64,000 bases of DNA from Phytohabitans suffuscus (GTDB lineage: Bacteria; Actinomycetota; Actinomycetes; Mycobacteriales; Micromonosporaceae): assembly GCF_011764565.1 (NCBI RefSeq), contig NZ_AP022871.1, positions 9,362,320 through 9,426,319 on the forward strand. Reading direction: 5' to 3'. Shown here in pieces: positions 57,787 to 64,000 of the stretch; within the stretch, counting starts at the first letter, position 1; each line of letters opens with the position of its first letter. Below the pieces are notes generated by a model. The model did not search any database, was not told the DNA's origin, and worked only from the letters and a program-made list of their open reading frames with translations. The translations under genes and the position numbers were made by a program.

Positions 57787-58440
57787 TCACTCCCTGGCGG
57801 CGTGCCGTCCAGCGTGGCTGAGCAGGACGGACAGCCTCCGCTCCACCTGCCGGGCCGTGGCCGAGCCGGCCATCGCGGTGACCGGCGGCCGGTCGCGGCC
57901 GGTGACGAGCAGCGTCGGAAAGGCGGCCACGCCCATCCGCCGCACCCGGGCGAAGTCGGCCTCCGCGGCCCGCAGCGACCACGGGTGGTCGAAGCCGGCG
58001 ACCACCGCCGCCTCGTCCAGCCCGTACTCCCGGGCGATCCGCCGGTGCGTCCCCGGCTCGGCCAGGCTCAGCCCGTCGACGAAGAACGCCTCCTGCACCG
58101 CCGCGGCCAGCTCCACCGCCCGCTCCGGCGCCGCCCGCCGCAGCGCCGCGAAGCCACGGGCGGCGGCGGTCGAGTTCATCACGAACGTGCCGTCCGCGGT
58201 CAGCCGCTCGTACCCGTCGCCGAACCACGCGCCGGTCAGCTCGGCGATCCGCCGGTTGGTGGCCGGCACGTCGCCCAGGCGCCGGATCGGCACCCGCGCT
58301 GCCCCCACGTACAGCCCTCCACAGAGGACCTCGACGCGGATGTCGGGATGGGCGGCGGCGACGTCCACCATCGTCTGGGCGAAGCCGTACGACCACGCAC
58401 AGTAGCCATCGAACACATAGACGAGCCCAGCTTCGTTCAT
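57787..58440 (-). CDS. DsbA-family thioredoxin-fold protein, single-cysteine active site
   Basis: 217-residue protein of the DsbA/FrnE-like family (VYVFDGYCAWSYGF at the start, GMAAFP-like RMGVAAFPTLLV cis-proline loop, HPWSLRAAEADFARVR). Related proteins have a CxxC pair; here the motif is CAWS, with only the first cysteine. That suggests a thiol transferase or isomerase-like role rather than a dithiol oxidase. No signal peptide, so cytoplasmic. Upstream on the same strand as the sigma factor, 145 bp away. Confidence 0.85.
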   Translation of the reverse strand: MNEAGLVYVFDGYCAWSYGFAQTMVDVAAAHPDIRVEVLCGGLYVGAARVPIRRLGDVPATNRRIAELTGAWFGDGYERLTADGTFVMNSTAAARGFAALRRAAPERAVELAAAVQEAFFVDGLSLAEPGTHRRIAREYGLDEAAVVAGFDHPWSLRAAEADFARVRRMGVAAFPTLLVTGRDRPPVTAMAGSATARQVERRLSVLLSHAGRHAARE

Positions 58441-58564
58441 CGGTCCCCCAACGACCTCAAACGCTGTGCCGGAGTACGGAGCGCGGGCCCGCAGGGATGA
58501 TCAGGCTCAGGAAAATTTCTCGTTTCCGTTCAGCCGCCGGCGCCCGCCGTCCGTATCTCCAGCC

Positions 58565-59463
58565 ATGACGATGTTGGGGTACGACGATCCGGGCCGGTAC
58601 CACGCGCCCGGCCCGCGATACGAGGAGCCCTGGCCGGGCCCGCGCACGTACCCCCGGCACCGCGCCGACCTGCCTCCGGGCACGGTCTGGGACGAGCCCC
58701 CACCGGACCGGTCCCGCCGGCGGGGGCCGGGCCGCCTCCTGGTCGCCGGCGTGCTGATCGCCGCGTTCTCGGCGCTGTCGGGCGGCGCCGCCGGCTGGTA
58801 CGCGTCCCTCTGGGCGGACGTCGAGCGGACGCCGCGCCTCGCCGCGGGCGCCGGGGTGCCGCAGGCGCTGGTCGGCGCCGCCGAGGAGGCGCTGGCCGGG
58901 GTGGTGTCGATCGAGGTGGTGGGCGGCGACGCGGCGTCCTCCGGCTCCGGGTTCGTGATCGACGACCAGGGCCACATCGTCACCAACAACCACGTCGTGG
59001 AGTCCGGCGGGCGGATCACGGTGGTCGGCCAGGACGGCGAGGAGCGCACCGCGCGGCTGGTCGGGCGGGTGGCGCGGACCGACATCGCGGTGCTGCGGGT
59101 GGGCGCGGGCGGGGCGGCGTTCCGGCCGCTCACGCTGGGCCGGAGCGCGGACCTGAAGGTGGGTGAGCCGGTCCTCGCGGTCGGCTCGCCGCTCGGCCTG
59201 TCCGGCAGCGTCACCGCCGGCATCGTGAGCGCGGTCGACCGGCAGGTGCGGATGGGCGAGGCCGGGCGGCAGTCGGCGGTGCAGACCGACGCCTCGATCA
59301 ACCCGGGCAACTCCGGCGGGCCGCTGGTCAACGCCCGGGTCAGGTCGTCGGGGTGAACACGGCGATCGCCACCATCGACGGCAACGGCAACATCGGCATC
59401 GGCTTCGCCATCCCGATCGAGCGGGCCGCGCAAACCGCCCAAGAGATCATCGCCGCCGCGTAG
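58565..59463 (+). CDS. Membrane-anchored trypsin-like serine protease, no PDZ (one frame break)
   Basis: HtrA-type S1C protease of about 299 residues after repair. A cytoplasmic Pro/Arg-rich N-terminus and one membrane helix (about 58-80, LLVAGVLIAAFSALSGGAAG) precede the protease domain, with catalytic His in TNNHVVESGG, Asp in ARTDIAVLRV and Ser in INPGNSGGPL. The frame breaks at the G-run 59337-59339; repaired it continues GQVVGVNTAIATIDGNGNIG and ends soon after, so the PDZ domain usual in HtrA is absent. ATG at 58565. Confidence 0.88.
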
Positions 59464-59466
59464 TGT
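59461..59466 (+). promoter_or_regulatory. -10 hexamer of the sulfite-oxidase-like gene
   Basis: TAGTGT overlaps the protease stop codon (TAG) and ends seven bases before the GTG at 59474; the transcript is likely leaderless. Confidence 0.55.
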
Positions 59467-59473
59467 GCACGCT

Positions 59474-60073
59474 GTGGGAATCGTCACGCCGGGCTTCCGG
59501 GGCCGGCCGCGCCCGTCCGGGCCCGAGCTGCCGCCCGGGCAGTACCTGACCGAGGACTTCCCGGTGCTCTCCGCCGGCCCCACGCCCCGGGTGCCGATGG
59601 ACCGCTGGGAGTTCGTGATCACCACGGAGACCTCCCGCGAGCACCGCTGGTCCTGGACCGACCTCATGGCGCTGCCCAGCGACACGCCGACCGTCGACAT
59701 CCACTGCGTGACCAAGTGGTCCAAGCTCGGCACCACCTGGCAGGGCGTCTCCCTCGACACCCTGATGTCCGATGTGGACACGGCCGCCGACTACGCGCTC
59801 GTGCACTCGTACGGCGGCTACACGACCAACCTCCCGCTCTCCGACCTGCTCGACGGGCGGGCCTGGGTGGCGTACCGGTTCGACGGCGACGACCTGCACC
59901 CCGAGCACGGCGGCCCGGCCCGGCTGCTCGTCCCGCACCTCTACTTCTGGAAGTCGGCCAAGTGGGTGCGCGGGATCCAGCTGCGCTTCGACGACGAGCC
60001 CGGCTTCTGGGAGAGCGCCGGCTACCACGACTACGGTGACCCGTGGCGCGAGCAGCGGTACCAGGGCGACTGA
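59474..60073 (+). CDS. Molybdopterin-dependent oxidoreductase, sulfite-oxidase-like fold
   Basis: 199-residue protein of the sulfite oxidase-like/YedY family. It has WSWTDLMALPSDTPTVDIHC with the cysteine (HCVTKWSKLGTTWQGVSL) that ligands molybdenum in family members, YALVHSYGGYTTNLPLSDLL, and GPARLLVPHLYFWKSAKWVR. No twin-arginine signal is present, so it is probably cytoplasmic, unlike YedY. The next gene encodes a ferredoxin-reductase-type flavoprotein, the likely electron partner. Confidence 0.9.
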   Translation: MGIVTPGFRGRPRPSGPELPPGQYLTEDFPVLSAGPTPRVPMDRWEFVITTETSREHRWSWTDLMALPSDTPTVDIHCVTKWSKLGTTWQGVSLDTLMSDVDTAADYALVHSYGGYTTNLPLSDLLDGRAWVAYRFDGDDLHPEHGGPARLLVPHLYFWKSAKWVRGIQLRFDDEPGFWESAGYHDYGDPWREQRYQGD

Positions 60074-60795
60074 GCTGGCGGGTCGGCCGGCTCGCCGAGG
60101 CCCGCCAGGAGACGCCGACCGCCCGCACGCTGGTGCTCGACGTGCCCGGCTGGCCCGGCCACCTGCCCGGCCAGCACGTCGACGTGCGCCTGACCGCCGA
60201 AGACGGCTACAGCGCCCAGCGCAGCTACTCGCTCGCCGCCCCGGCCGAGGGCGGACGGGTCGAGCTCACCGTCCAGTCGGTGCCCGAGGGTGAGGTCTCG
60301 GCGTACCTGACCGGGGTCTACTCCACCGGCGACCCGGTCGAGCTGCGCGGCCCGGTCGGCGGCTGGTTCGTGTGGCGCCCCGCCGGCACCCAGCCGGTGC
60401 TGCTGGTGGCCGGCGGCTCCGGCATCGTGCCGCTGATGGCGATGATCCGGTCGCGGCGGGCGGCCGGCAGCCGCGTGCCGTTCCGCCTGATCTACTCGGT
60501 GCGCACGCCCGGCGACGTGTACTACGCCGACGAGCTGCGCCGACGGGCCCGCGACGACGCCGGCCTCGACGTCACGTTCGTCTACACCCGCGCGGTGCCG
60601 GAGGGCTGGCCGCACCCGCCGCGCCGGATCGGCGTCACCGTCGTCAACACCAACGGCTGGCCGCCCGCCCTCACCCCGGACTGCTACGTGTGCGGCCCGA
60701 CCGGCTTCGTCGAGACGGTCGCCGACATCCTCGTCGCGCTCGGCCACGACCCGCGCCGGGTCCGCACCGAGCGCTTCGGCCCGACTGGAGGCTGA
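60043..60795 (+). CDS. Ferredoxin-NADP reductase-type flavoprotein
   Basis: 250-residue FAD/NAD(P)-binding reductase without an iron-sulfur domain: FAD motif RSYSLAAPAEGG, LPGQHVDVRL, nucleotide-binding VLLVAGGSGIVPLMAMIRSR, RLIYSVRTPGDVYYADEL, and YVCGPTGFVETVADIL. Likely passes electrons from NAD(P)H to the molybdenum enzyme upstream. GTG at 60043 gives a 31-bp overlap with that gene; a start closer to LSWRVGRLAEARQ near 60070 is possible but would need a rare codon. Confidence 0.9.
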   Translation: MARAAVPGRLSWRVGRLAEARQETPTARTLVLDVPGWPGHLPGQHVDVRLTAEDGYSAQRSYSLAAPAEGGRVELTVQSVPEGEVSAYLTGVYSTGDPVELRGPVGGWFVWRPAGTQPVLLVAGGSGIVPLMAMIRSRRAAGSRVPFRLIYSVRTPGDVYYADELRRRARDDAGLDVTFVYTRAVPEGWPHPPRRIGVTVVNTNGWPPALTPDCYVCGPTGFVETVADILVALGHDPRRVRTERFGPTGG

Positions 60796-60800
60796 CCCGT

Positions 60801-61076
60801 ATGCCCGAACAGCTCGACCTCGGCCCGCACCTGGACGGCAACGCGCTCGCCGGCCCGCTGCGGGAGATCTTCGCGGTGGACGTCACGGCCGCGACCAGCC
60901 GCTGCGCCGCCTGCGGGCAGGCCGGGGCGCTGGCCGGCCTCCACGTGTACGCGAGCGCGCCCGGCATGGTCGCCCGCTGCCCCAGCTGCGAGGAGGTGGT
61001 GCTGCGGATGGTCCGCACCCCGGACGCGGCCTGGCTCGACCTGCGCGGCGCGGTGGCCCTGCGGATCCCGATGTGA
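60801..61076 (+). CDS. DUF6510 family small zinc-ribbon-like protein
   Basis: 91-residue protein with two Cys pairs (RCAACGQ and RCPSCEE) forming a likely zinc or iron site, matching DUF6510. Starts five bases after the flavoprotein stop, so the three genes form an operon. Its regular association with this pair suggests a small electron carrier or assembly factor, which is inference. Confidence 0.82.
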   Translation: MPEQLDLGPHLDGNALAGPLREIFAVDVTAATSRCAACGQAGALAGLHVYASAPGMVARCPSCEEVVLRMVRTPDAAWLDLRGAVALRIPM

Positions 61077-61105
61077 CCGACCCCGGCGCCGGCCGGCCGG
61101 TCGTC

Positions 61106-61111
61106 TACAGT
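61106..61111 (+). promoter_or_regulatory. -10 hexamer of the GNAT gene
   Basis: TACAGT ends seven bases before the ATG at 61119; a leaderless start is likely. Confidence 0.55.
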
Positions 61112-61118
61112 GCGCGGG

Positions 61119-61664
61119 ATGTTCTCGATCAACCTTGACGGCGGGGCCGAGCTGCGCCCGCTGGAGCCGTGGCAGGCCGAGGAGTTCCTGGCCCACATCG
61201 ACCGCGCGCGGGAGGCGGTCGACCCGTGGATCCCGTGGGCCTCCCTCAGCACGTCGGTCGAGACGGCCCGCGACACGCTGCGGCGGTACGCCGACAAGGC
61301 CGCCGCCGACACCGGCCGCCTCTACGGCATCTGGCTCGACGGCACGCTGGTCGGCGGCACGATGTTCGTGCGCTTCGACGCCGCGGCCGGCACCTGCGAG
61401 ATCGGCTGCTGGCTGGAGCCCGCCGGGCAGGGCCGCGGCCTGGTCACCCGCGCGGCCCGCCACCTCGTCGACTGGGCCGTCCGGGTGCGCGGCGTCCACC
61501 GGGTCGTCTGGCAGACCCGCCCGGAGAACACCGCCAGCCGCAACGTGGCGCGGCGGCTGGGCATGCGCCTGGACGGCGTCCTGCGCGCCGAGTACCTGTA
61601 CGGCGGCGTGCGGTACGACACCGAGGTGTGGTCGCTGCTCGCACCGGAGTGGCTCGCCGACTGA
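61119..61664 (+). CDS. RimJ/RimL-type GNAT acetyltransferase
   Basis: 181-residue N-acetyltransferase of the RimL group: INLDGGAELRPLEPWQAEEF, then EIGCWLEPAGQGRGLVTRAA (acetyl-CoA loop), VWQTRPENTASRNVARRLGM and VLRAEYLYGGVRYDTEVWSL. These act on ribosomal protein N-termini or small amines; substrate unknown. Confidence 0.92.
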   Translation: MFSINLDGGAELRPLEPWQAEEFLAHIDRAREAVDPWIPWASLSTSVETARDTLRRYADKAAADTGRLYGIWLDGTLVGGTMFVRFDAAAGTCEIGCWLEPAGQGRGLVTRAARHLVDWAVRVRGVHRVVWQTRPENTASRNVARRLGMRLDGVLRAEYLYGGVRYDTEVWSLLAPEWLAD

Positions 61665-61767
61665 CGGAGCGCTCTCCTGTGGACCGCCCGCGCGCGGGGC
61701 CACCCGGGGTTGACTGGGCAGTAACATACGGCGCAGGGACCACGCGACGAGGCGGGAGGCGACCGGG

Positions 61768-62523
61768 GTGGAGCGTCGGCTGGAGGGGAAGGTCGCGCTG
61801 GTCACGGGCGCGAGCCGGGGCATCGGGTACGCGGTGGCGCGGCGGCTCGTCGCGGAGGGCGCGCGGGTCTGCGTGACCGCCCGCAAGGCCGAGCCGCTGC
61901 TGGAGGCGGCCACCGCGCTCGGCGGGCCGGAGCGGGCGGTCGCGGTGGCCGGCAAGGCGGACGACCCCGAGCACCAGGCGGAGGCCGTGCTGCGGGCGGT
62001 GGAGTCGTTCGGGAGCCTCGACATCCTGGTCAACAACACCGGCATCAACCCCGCCTTCGGGCCGCTGCTGGAGACCGACCCGGGCGCGGTGCGCAAGGTC
62101 TTCGAGGTGAACGTCTTCGCCGCGATCGCCTGGCTGCGGCACGCGTACGACGCGTGGCTGGGCAAGCACGGCGGCGCGGTGGTCAACATGTCGTCGATCG
62201 CGGGGATGGGCTCGGCGCCCGGCCTCGGCGCGTACGCCGCCAGCAAGGCCGCCCTGATCCAGGTCACCGCCCAGCTCGCCGTCGAGCTGGCCCCCGGCGT
62301 ACGGGTCAACGCGGTCGCGCCGGCCGTGGTGAAGACGCAGTTCGCGACCGCGCTGTTCGCCGGGCGGGAGGAGGAGGTCTCGGCCGGGTACCCGCTGGGG
62401 CGGCTGGGCGTGCCGACCGACGTGGCGGGCGCGGTGGCGTTCCTGGCCTCGCCGGACGCCGCGTGGATCACCGGGCAGACGCTGGTGGTGGACGGCGGCC
62501 TGACCCTCGTGGGCAACCTGTGA
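61768..62523 (+). CDS. Short-chain dehydrogenase/reductase
   Basis: 251-residue classical SDR: cofactor motif TGASRGIGYAVARRL, NNTGIN, catalytic Ser in NMSSIAG and YAASK. The C-terminal WITGQTLVVDGGLTL is typical. Probably oxidises or reduces a hydroxyacyl intermediate in the fatty-acid-type pathway of the next two genes. Its stop overlaps the next start (GTGA). Confidence 0.93.
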   Translation: MERRLEGKVALVTGASRGIGYAVARRLVAEGARVCVTARKAEPLLEAATALGGPERAVAVAGKADDPEHQAEAVLRAVESFGSLDILVNNTGINPAFGPLLETDPGAVRKVFEVNVFAAIAWLRHAYDAWLGKHGGAVVNMSSIAGMGSAPGLGAYAASKAALIQVTAQLAVELAPGVRVNAVAPAVVKTQFATALFAGREEEVSAGYPLGRLGVPTDVAGAVAFLASPDAAWITGQTLVVDGGLTLVGNL

Positions 62524-63539
62524 CACCGGGGCTCGACCTCCCGCGGCTGCGGGCGTACCTGGACGAGGAGCATCCCGGTCTGCGCGACGGCGACCTGCGC
62601 GCGGAGCTGATCCCGGGCGGCCGGTCCAACCTCACGTACACGCTGCGGGACGCCACCCACCGCTGGGTCCTGCGCCGCCCGCCGCTGGGGCACGTGCTGC
62701 GCACCGCGCACGACATGGGCCGCGAGCACCGGGTGATCAGCGCGCTCGCCCCGACCGCCGTGCCCGTACCCGGCACGGTCCTGCTCTGCGCCGACCCGGA
62801 CGTGGTCGGCGCGCCGTTCTACGTGATGGAGTTCGTCGAGGGCACCGTCTACCGCACCGCGGAGCAGACCGCGGCGCTGGGCCGGGAGCGGGCGCACACC
62901 CTCGCGTACACCCTGGTCGACGTCCTCGCCGACCTGCACGAGGTCGACCCGGAGTCGGTGGGGCTCGGCGACTTCGGCCACCCGGACGGCTACCTGGAGC
63001 GCCAGGTGCGGCGGTGGAAGGCGCAGCTCGACGCCTCCCGCAGCCGCGACCTGCCCGGCATCGAGCGGCTGCACGCCCGCCTCGCGCGGGCGGTGCCGGC
63101 GCGCAGCGGCGCGGGCGTGGTGCACGGCGACTACCGGCTCGACAACGTGGTCGTCGACGCGGGCGGGCGGGTCGCCGCCGTGCTCGACTGGGAGATGGCC
63201 ACCCTCGGCGACCCGCTGGCCGACCTGGGCCTGCTGGTCGTCTACTGGAACGGGCTCGCCCGGATCGGCGGCAACGCGGTCGCCACCGCGGTCAACCCGG
63301 CCGCCGGCTTCCCGCCCGGCCACGCGCTCGCCGACCGGTACGCGCGGCGGCGCGGCGCCGACCTCACCCACCTGCCCTGGTACACCGCGTTCGGCTACTT
63401 CAAGCTGGCGGTGATCGCCGAGGGCATCCACTACCGCTTCACGAAGGGTCAGACCGTCGGCGCCGGCTTCGAGCGGCTCGGGGAGATCGTCCCGCCGCTG
63501 GTCGCGTACGGCCACGCCACGCTGTCGCGGGAGGCATAG
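62520..63539 (+). CDS. Aminoglycoside-phosphotransferase-fold kinase (ACAD10/11-type)
   Basis: 339-residue APH-fold kinase: GGRSNLTYTLRDATHRWVLR, RRPPLGHVLRTAHDMGREHR, VVHGDYRLDNVVVD with catalytic Asp, and VLDWEMATLGDPLADLG with the metal-binding Asp. This variant accompanies acyl-CoA dehydrogenases and matches the kinase domain fused to them in animal ACAD10/ACAD11, which phosphorylates 4-hydroxyacyl groups. Antibiotic resistance is unlikely. Coupled with the SDR gene before and followed directly by an acyl-CoA dehydrogenase. Confidence 0.9.
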   Translation: MTPGLDLPRLRAYLDEEHPGLRDGDLRAELIPGGRSNLTYTLRDATHRWVLRRPPLGHVLRTAHDMGREHRVISALAPTAVPVPGTVLLCADPDVVGAPFYVMEFVEGTVYRTAEQTAALGRERAHTLAYTLVDVLADLHEVDPESVGLGDFGHPDGYLERQVRRWKAQLDASRSRDLPGIERLHARLARAVPARSGAGVVHGDYRLDNVVVDAGGRVAAVLDWEMATLGDPLADLGLLVVYWNGLARIGGNAVATAVNPAAGFPPGHALADRYARRRGADLTHLPWYTAFGYFKLAVIAEGIHYRFTKGQTVGAGFERLGEIVPPLVAYGHATLSREA

Positions 63540-64000
63540 ATGGACTTCGGGTACGACGAGCGGACCGAGCGGCTGCGCGCGCGGCTGCTGTCCTTCATGG
63601 ACGAGTACGTGTACCCGGCCGAGCCGCTGCTCGACGAGCAGGAGGCGGCCGGTCCGCGGTGGAGCACCCCGCCGGTCGTGGAGGAGCTGAAGCGGCGGGC
63701 CCGCGAGCGCGGCCTGTGGAACCTCTTCCTCCCGTCGGCCGGCCTCACCAACCTGCGGTACGCGCCGCTCGCCGAGATCACCGGCCGCAGCCCGATGCTC
63801 GCCCCCGAGGCGCTCAACTGCTCGGCGCCGGACACGGGCAACATGGAGCTGCTCGCCGAGTTCGGCAGCCCGGCGCAGCGGGAGCGGTGGCTGGAGCCGC
63901 TGCTCGACGGGCGGATCCGCTCCGCGTTCTGCATGACCGAGCCGGAGGTGGCCTCCTCCGACGCCACCAACATCGCCACCGGCGTCACCCGCGACGGCGA
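63540..64000 (+). CDS. Acyl-CoA dehydrogenase (3' end outside window)
   Basis: First 153 residues of an FAD-dependent acyl-CoA dehydrogenase: MDFGYDERTERLRARLLSFM, LWNLFLPSAGLTNLRYAPLA, EALNCSAPDTGNMELLAEFG and the flavin-contact segment AFCMTEPEVASSDATNI. This form is typical of the ACAD10/11-like group. The ATG at 63540-63542 overlaps the kinase gene's flank by none and is right after its stop. Confidence 0.93.
   Translation, partial: MDFGYDERTERLRARLLSFMDEYVYPAEPLLDEQEAAGPRWSTPPVVEELKRRARERGLWNLFLPSAGLTNLRYAPLAEITGRSPMLAPEALNCSAPDTGNMELLAEFGSPAQRERWLEPLLDGRIRSAFCMTEPEVASSDATNIATGVTRDG

Noticed and set aside
62520..63539. Aminoglycoside resistance kinase
   Set aside because: Coupling to SDR and acyl-CoA dehydrogenase genes and the HGDYRLDN pattern fit the ACAD10/11-type kinase better.

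Overview
This window is chromosomal DNA of a high-GC actinobacterium, most likely a member of the Micromonosporaceae (Actinoplanes/Micromonospora relatives). The evidence is the very GC-rich third codon positions, frequent GTG starts, a complete Pup-proteasome system, and gene order matching the Mycobacterium Rv2094-Rv2119 and Rv1822-Rv1832 neighbourhoods. No rRNA, tRNA, CRISPR array, insertion sequence or prophage was seen.

Layout. 1-7.6 kb: lipid kinase (cut by the window), tatC, tatA, pafC and pafB leftward, then a CDF metal exporter and a DUF3866 protein rightward, and a SLATT-domain membrane protein. 7.5-9 kb: pafA. 9-14.4 kb: a dTDP-rhamnose block (rmlC, methyltransferase, rmlA leftward; rmlB, rmlD, glycosyltransferase rightward) lying between pafA and the proteasome genes. 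14.45-16.45 kb: a gene-free, repeat-rich island. 16.4-20.2 kb: prcA, prcB, pup, dop. 20.4-21.7 kb: a membrane protein. 21.7-22.9 kb: a second gene-free island sharing an inverted pair of about 65-bp repeats with the first. 22.9-27.5 kb: arc (mpa), a conserved unknown, trmI, an M50 protease. 27.6-34.1 kb: a RecB-like nuclease, a two-component pair and a macrolide-export-type ABC transporter. 34.2-36.5 kb: def, pabB, DUF5999. 36.7-46.4 kb: gcvP under a glycine riboswitch, an aldo/keto reductase, then the conserved series merR, bifunctional nuclease, merR, garA, gcvH, DUF881, DUF1290, DUF881 and a CDP-alcohol phosphatidyltransferase. 46.5-49.7 kb: a secreted GH5 mannanase with CBM2, a MarR regulator and a membrane-anchored CBM2 protein. 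49.8-54.6 kb: a cyclase/ThDP-enzyme pair and a GGDEF-EAL protein. 55.2-64 kb: TetR, an ECF sigma factor fused to a zinc anti-sigma motif, a membrane helix and an ectodomain, a DsbA-like protein, a trypsin-like protease, a sulfite-oxidase-fold/ferredoxin-reductase/DUF6510 set, GNAT, SDR, a kinase-like phosphotransferase and an acyl-CoA dehydrogenase cut by the window end.

The genes centre on protein turnover (pupylation, proteasome, PafBC DNA-damage response), protein export (Tat), glycine cleavage and its regulators, cell-surface sugar synthesis and plant-polysaccharide use.

A caution for every reader: about nineteen places show a conserved gene continuing in a neighbouring frame, always as if one base were missing, and nearly always at a run of G or C. 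Affected genes include rmlA, pabB, pafC, trmI and pgsA. I treat these as probable sequence errors and annotate the genes across the break rather than as pseudogenes. The two items I find most novel are the all-in-one sigma/anti-sigma/membrane protein at 55.8-57.6 kb and the paired repeat islands that interrupt the Pup-proteasome cluster.
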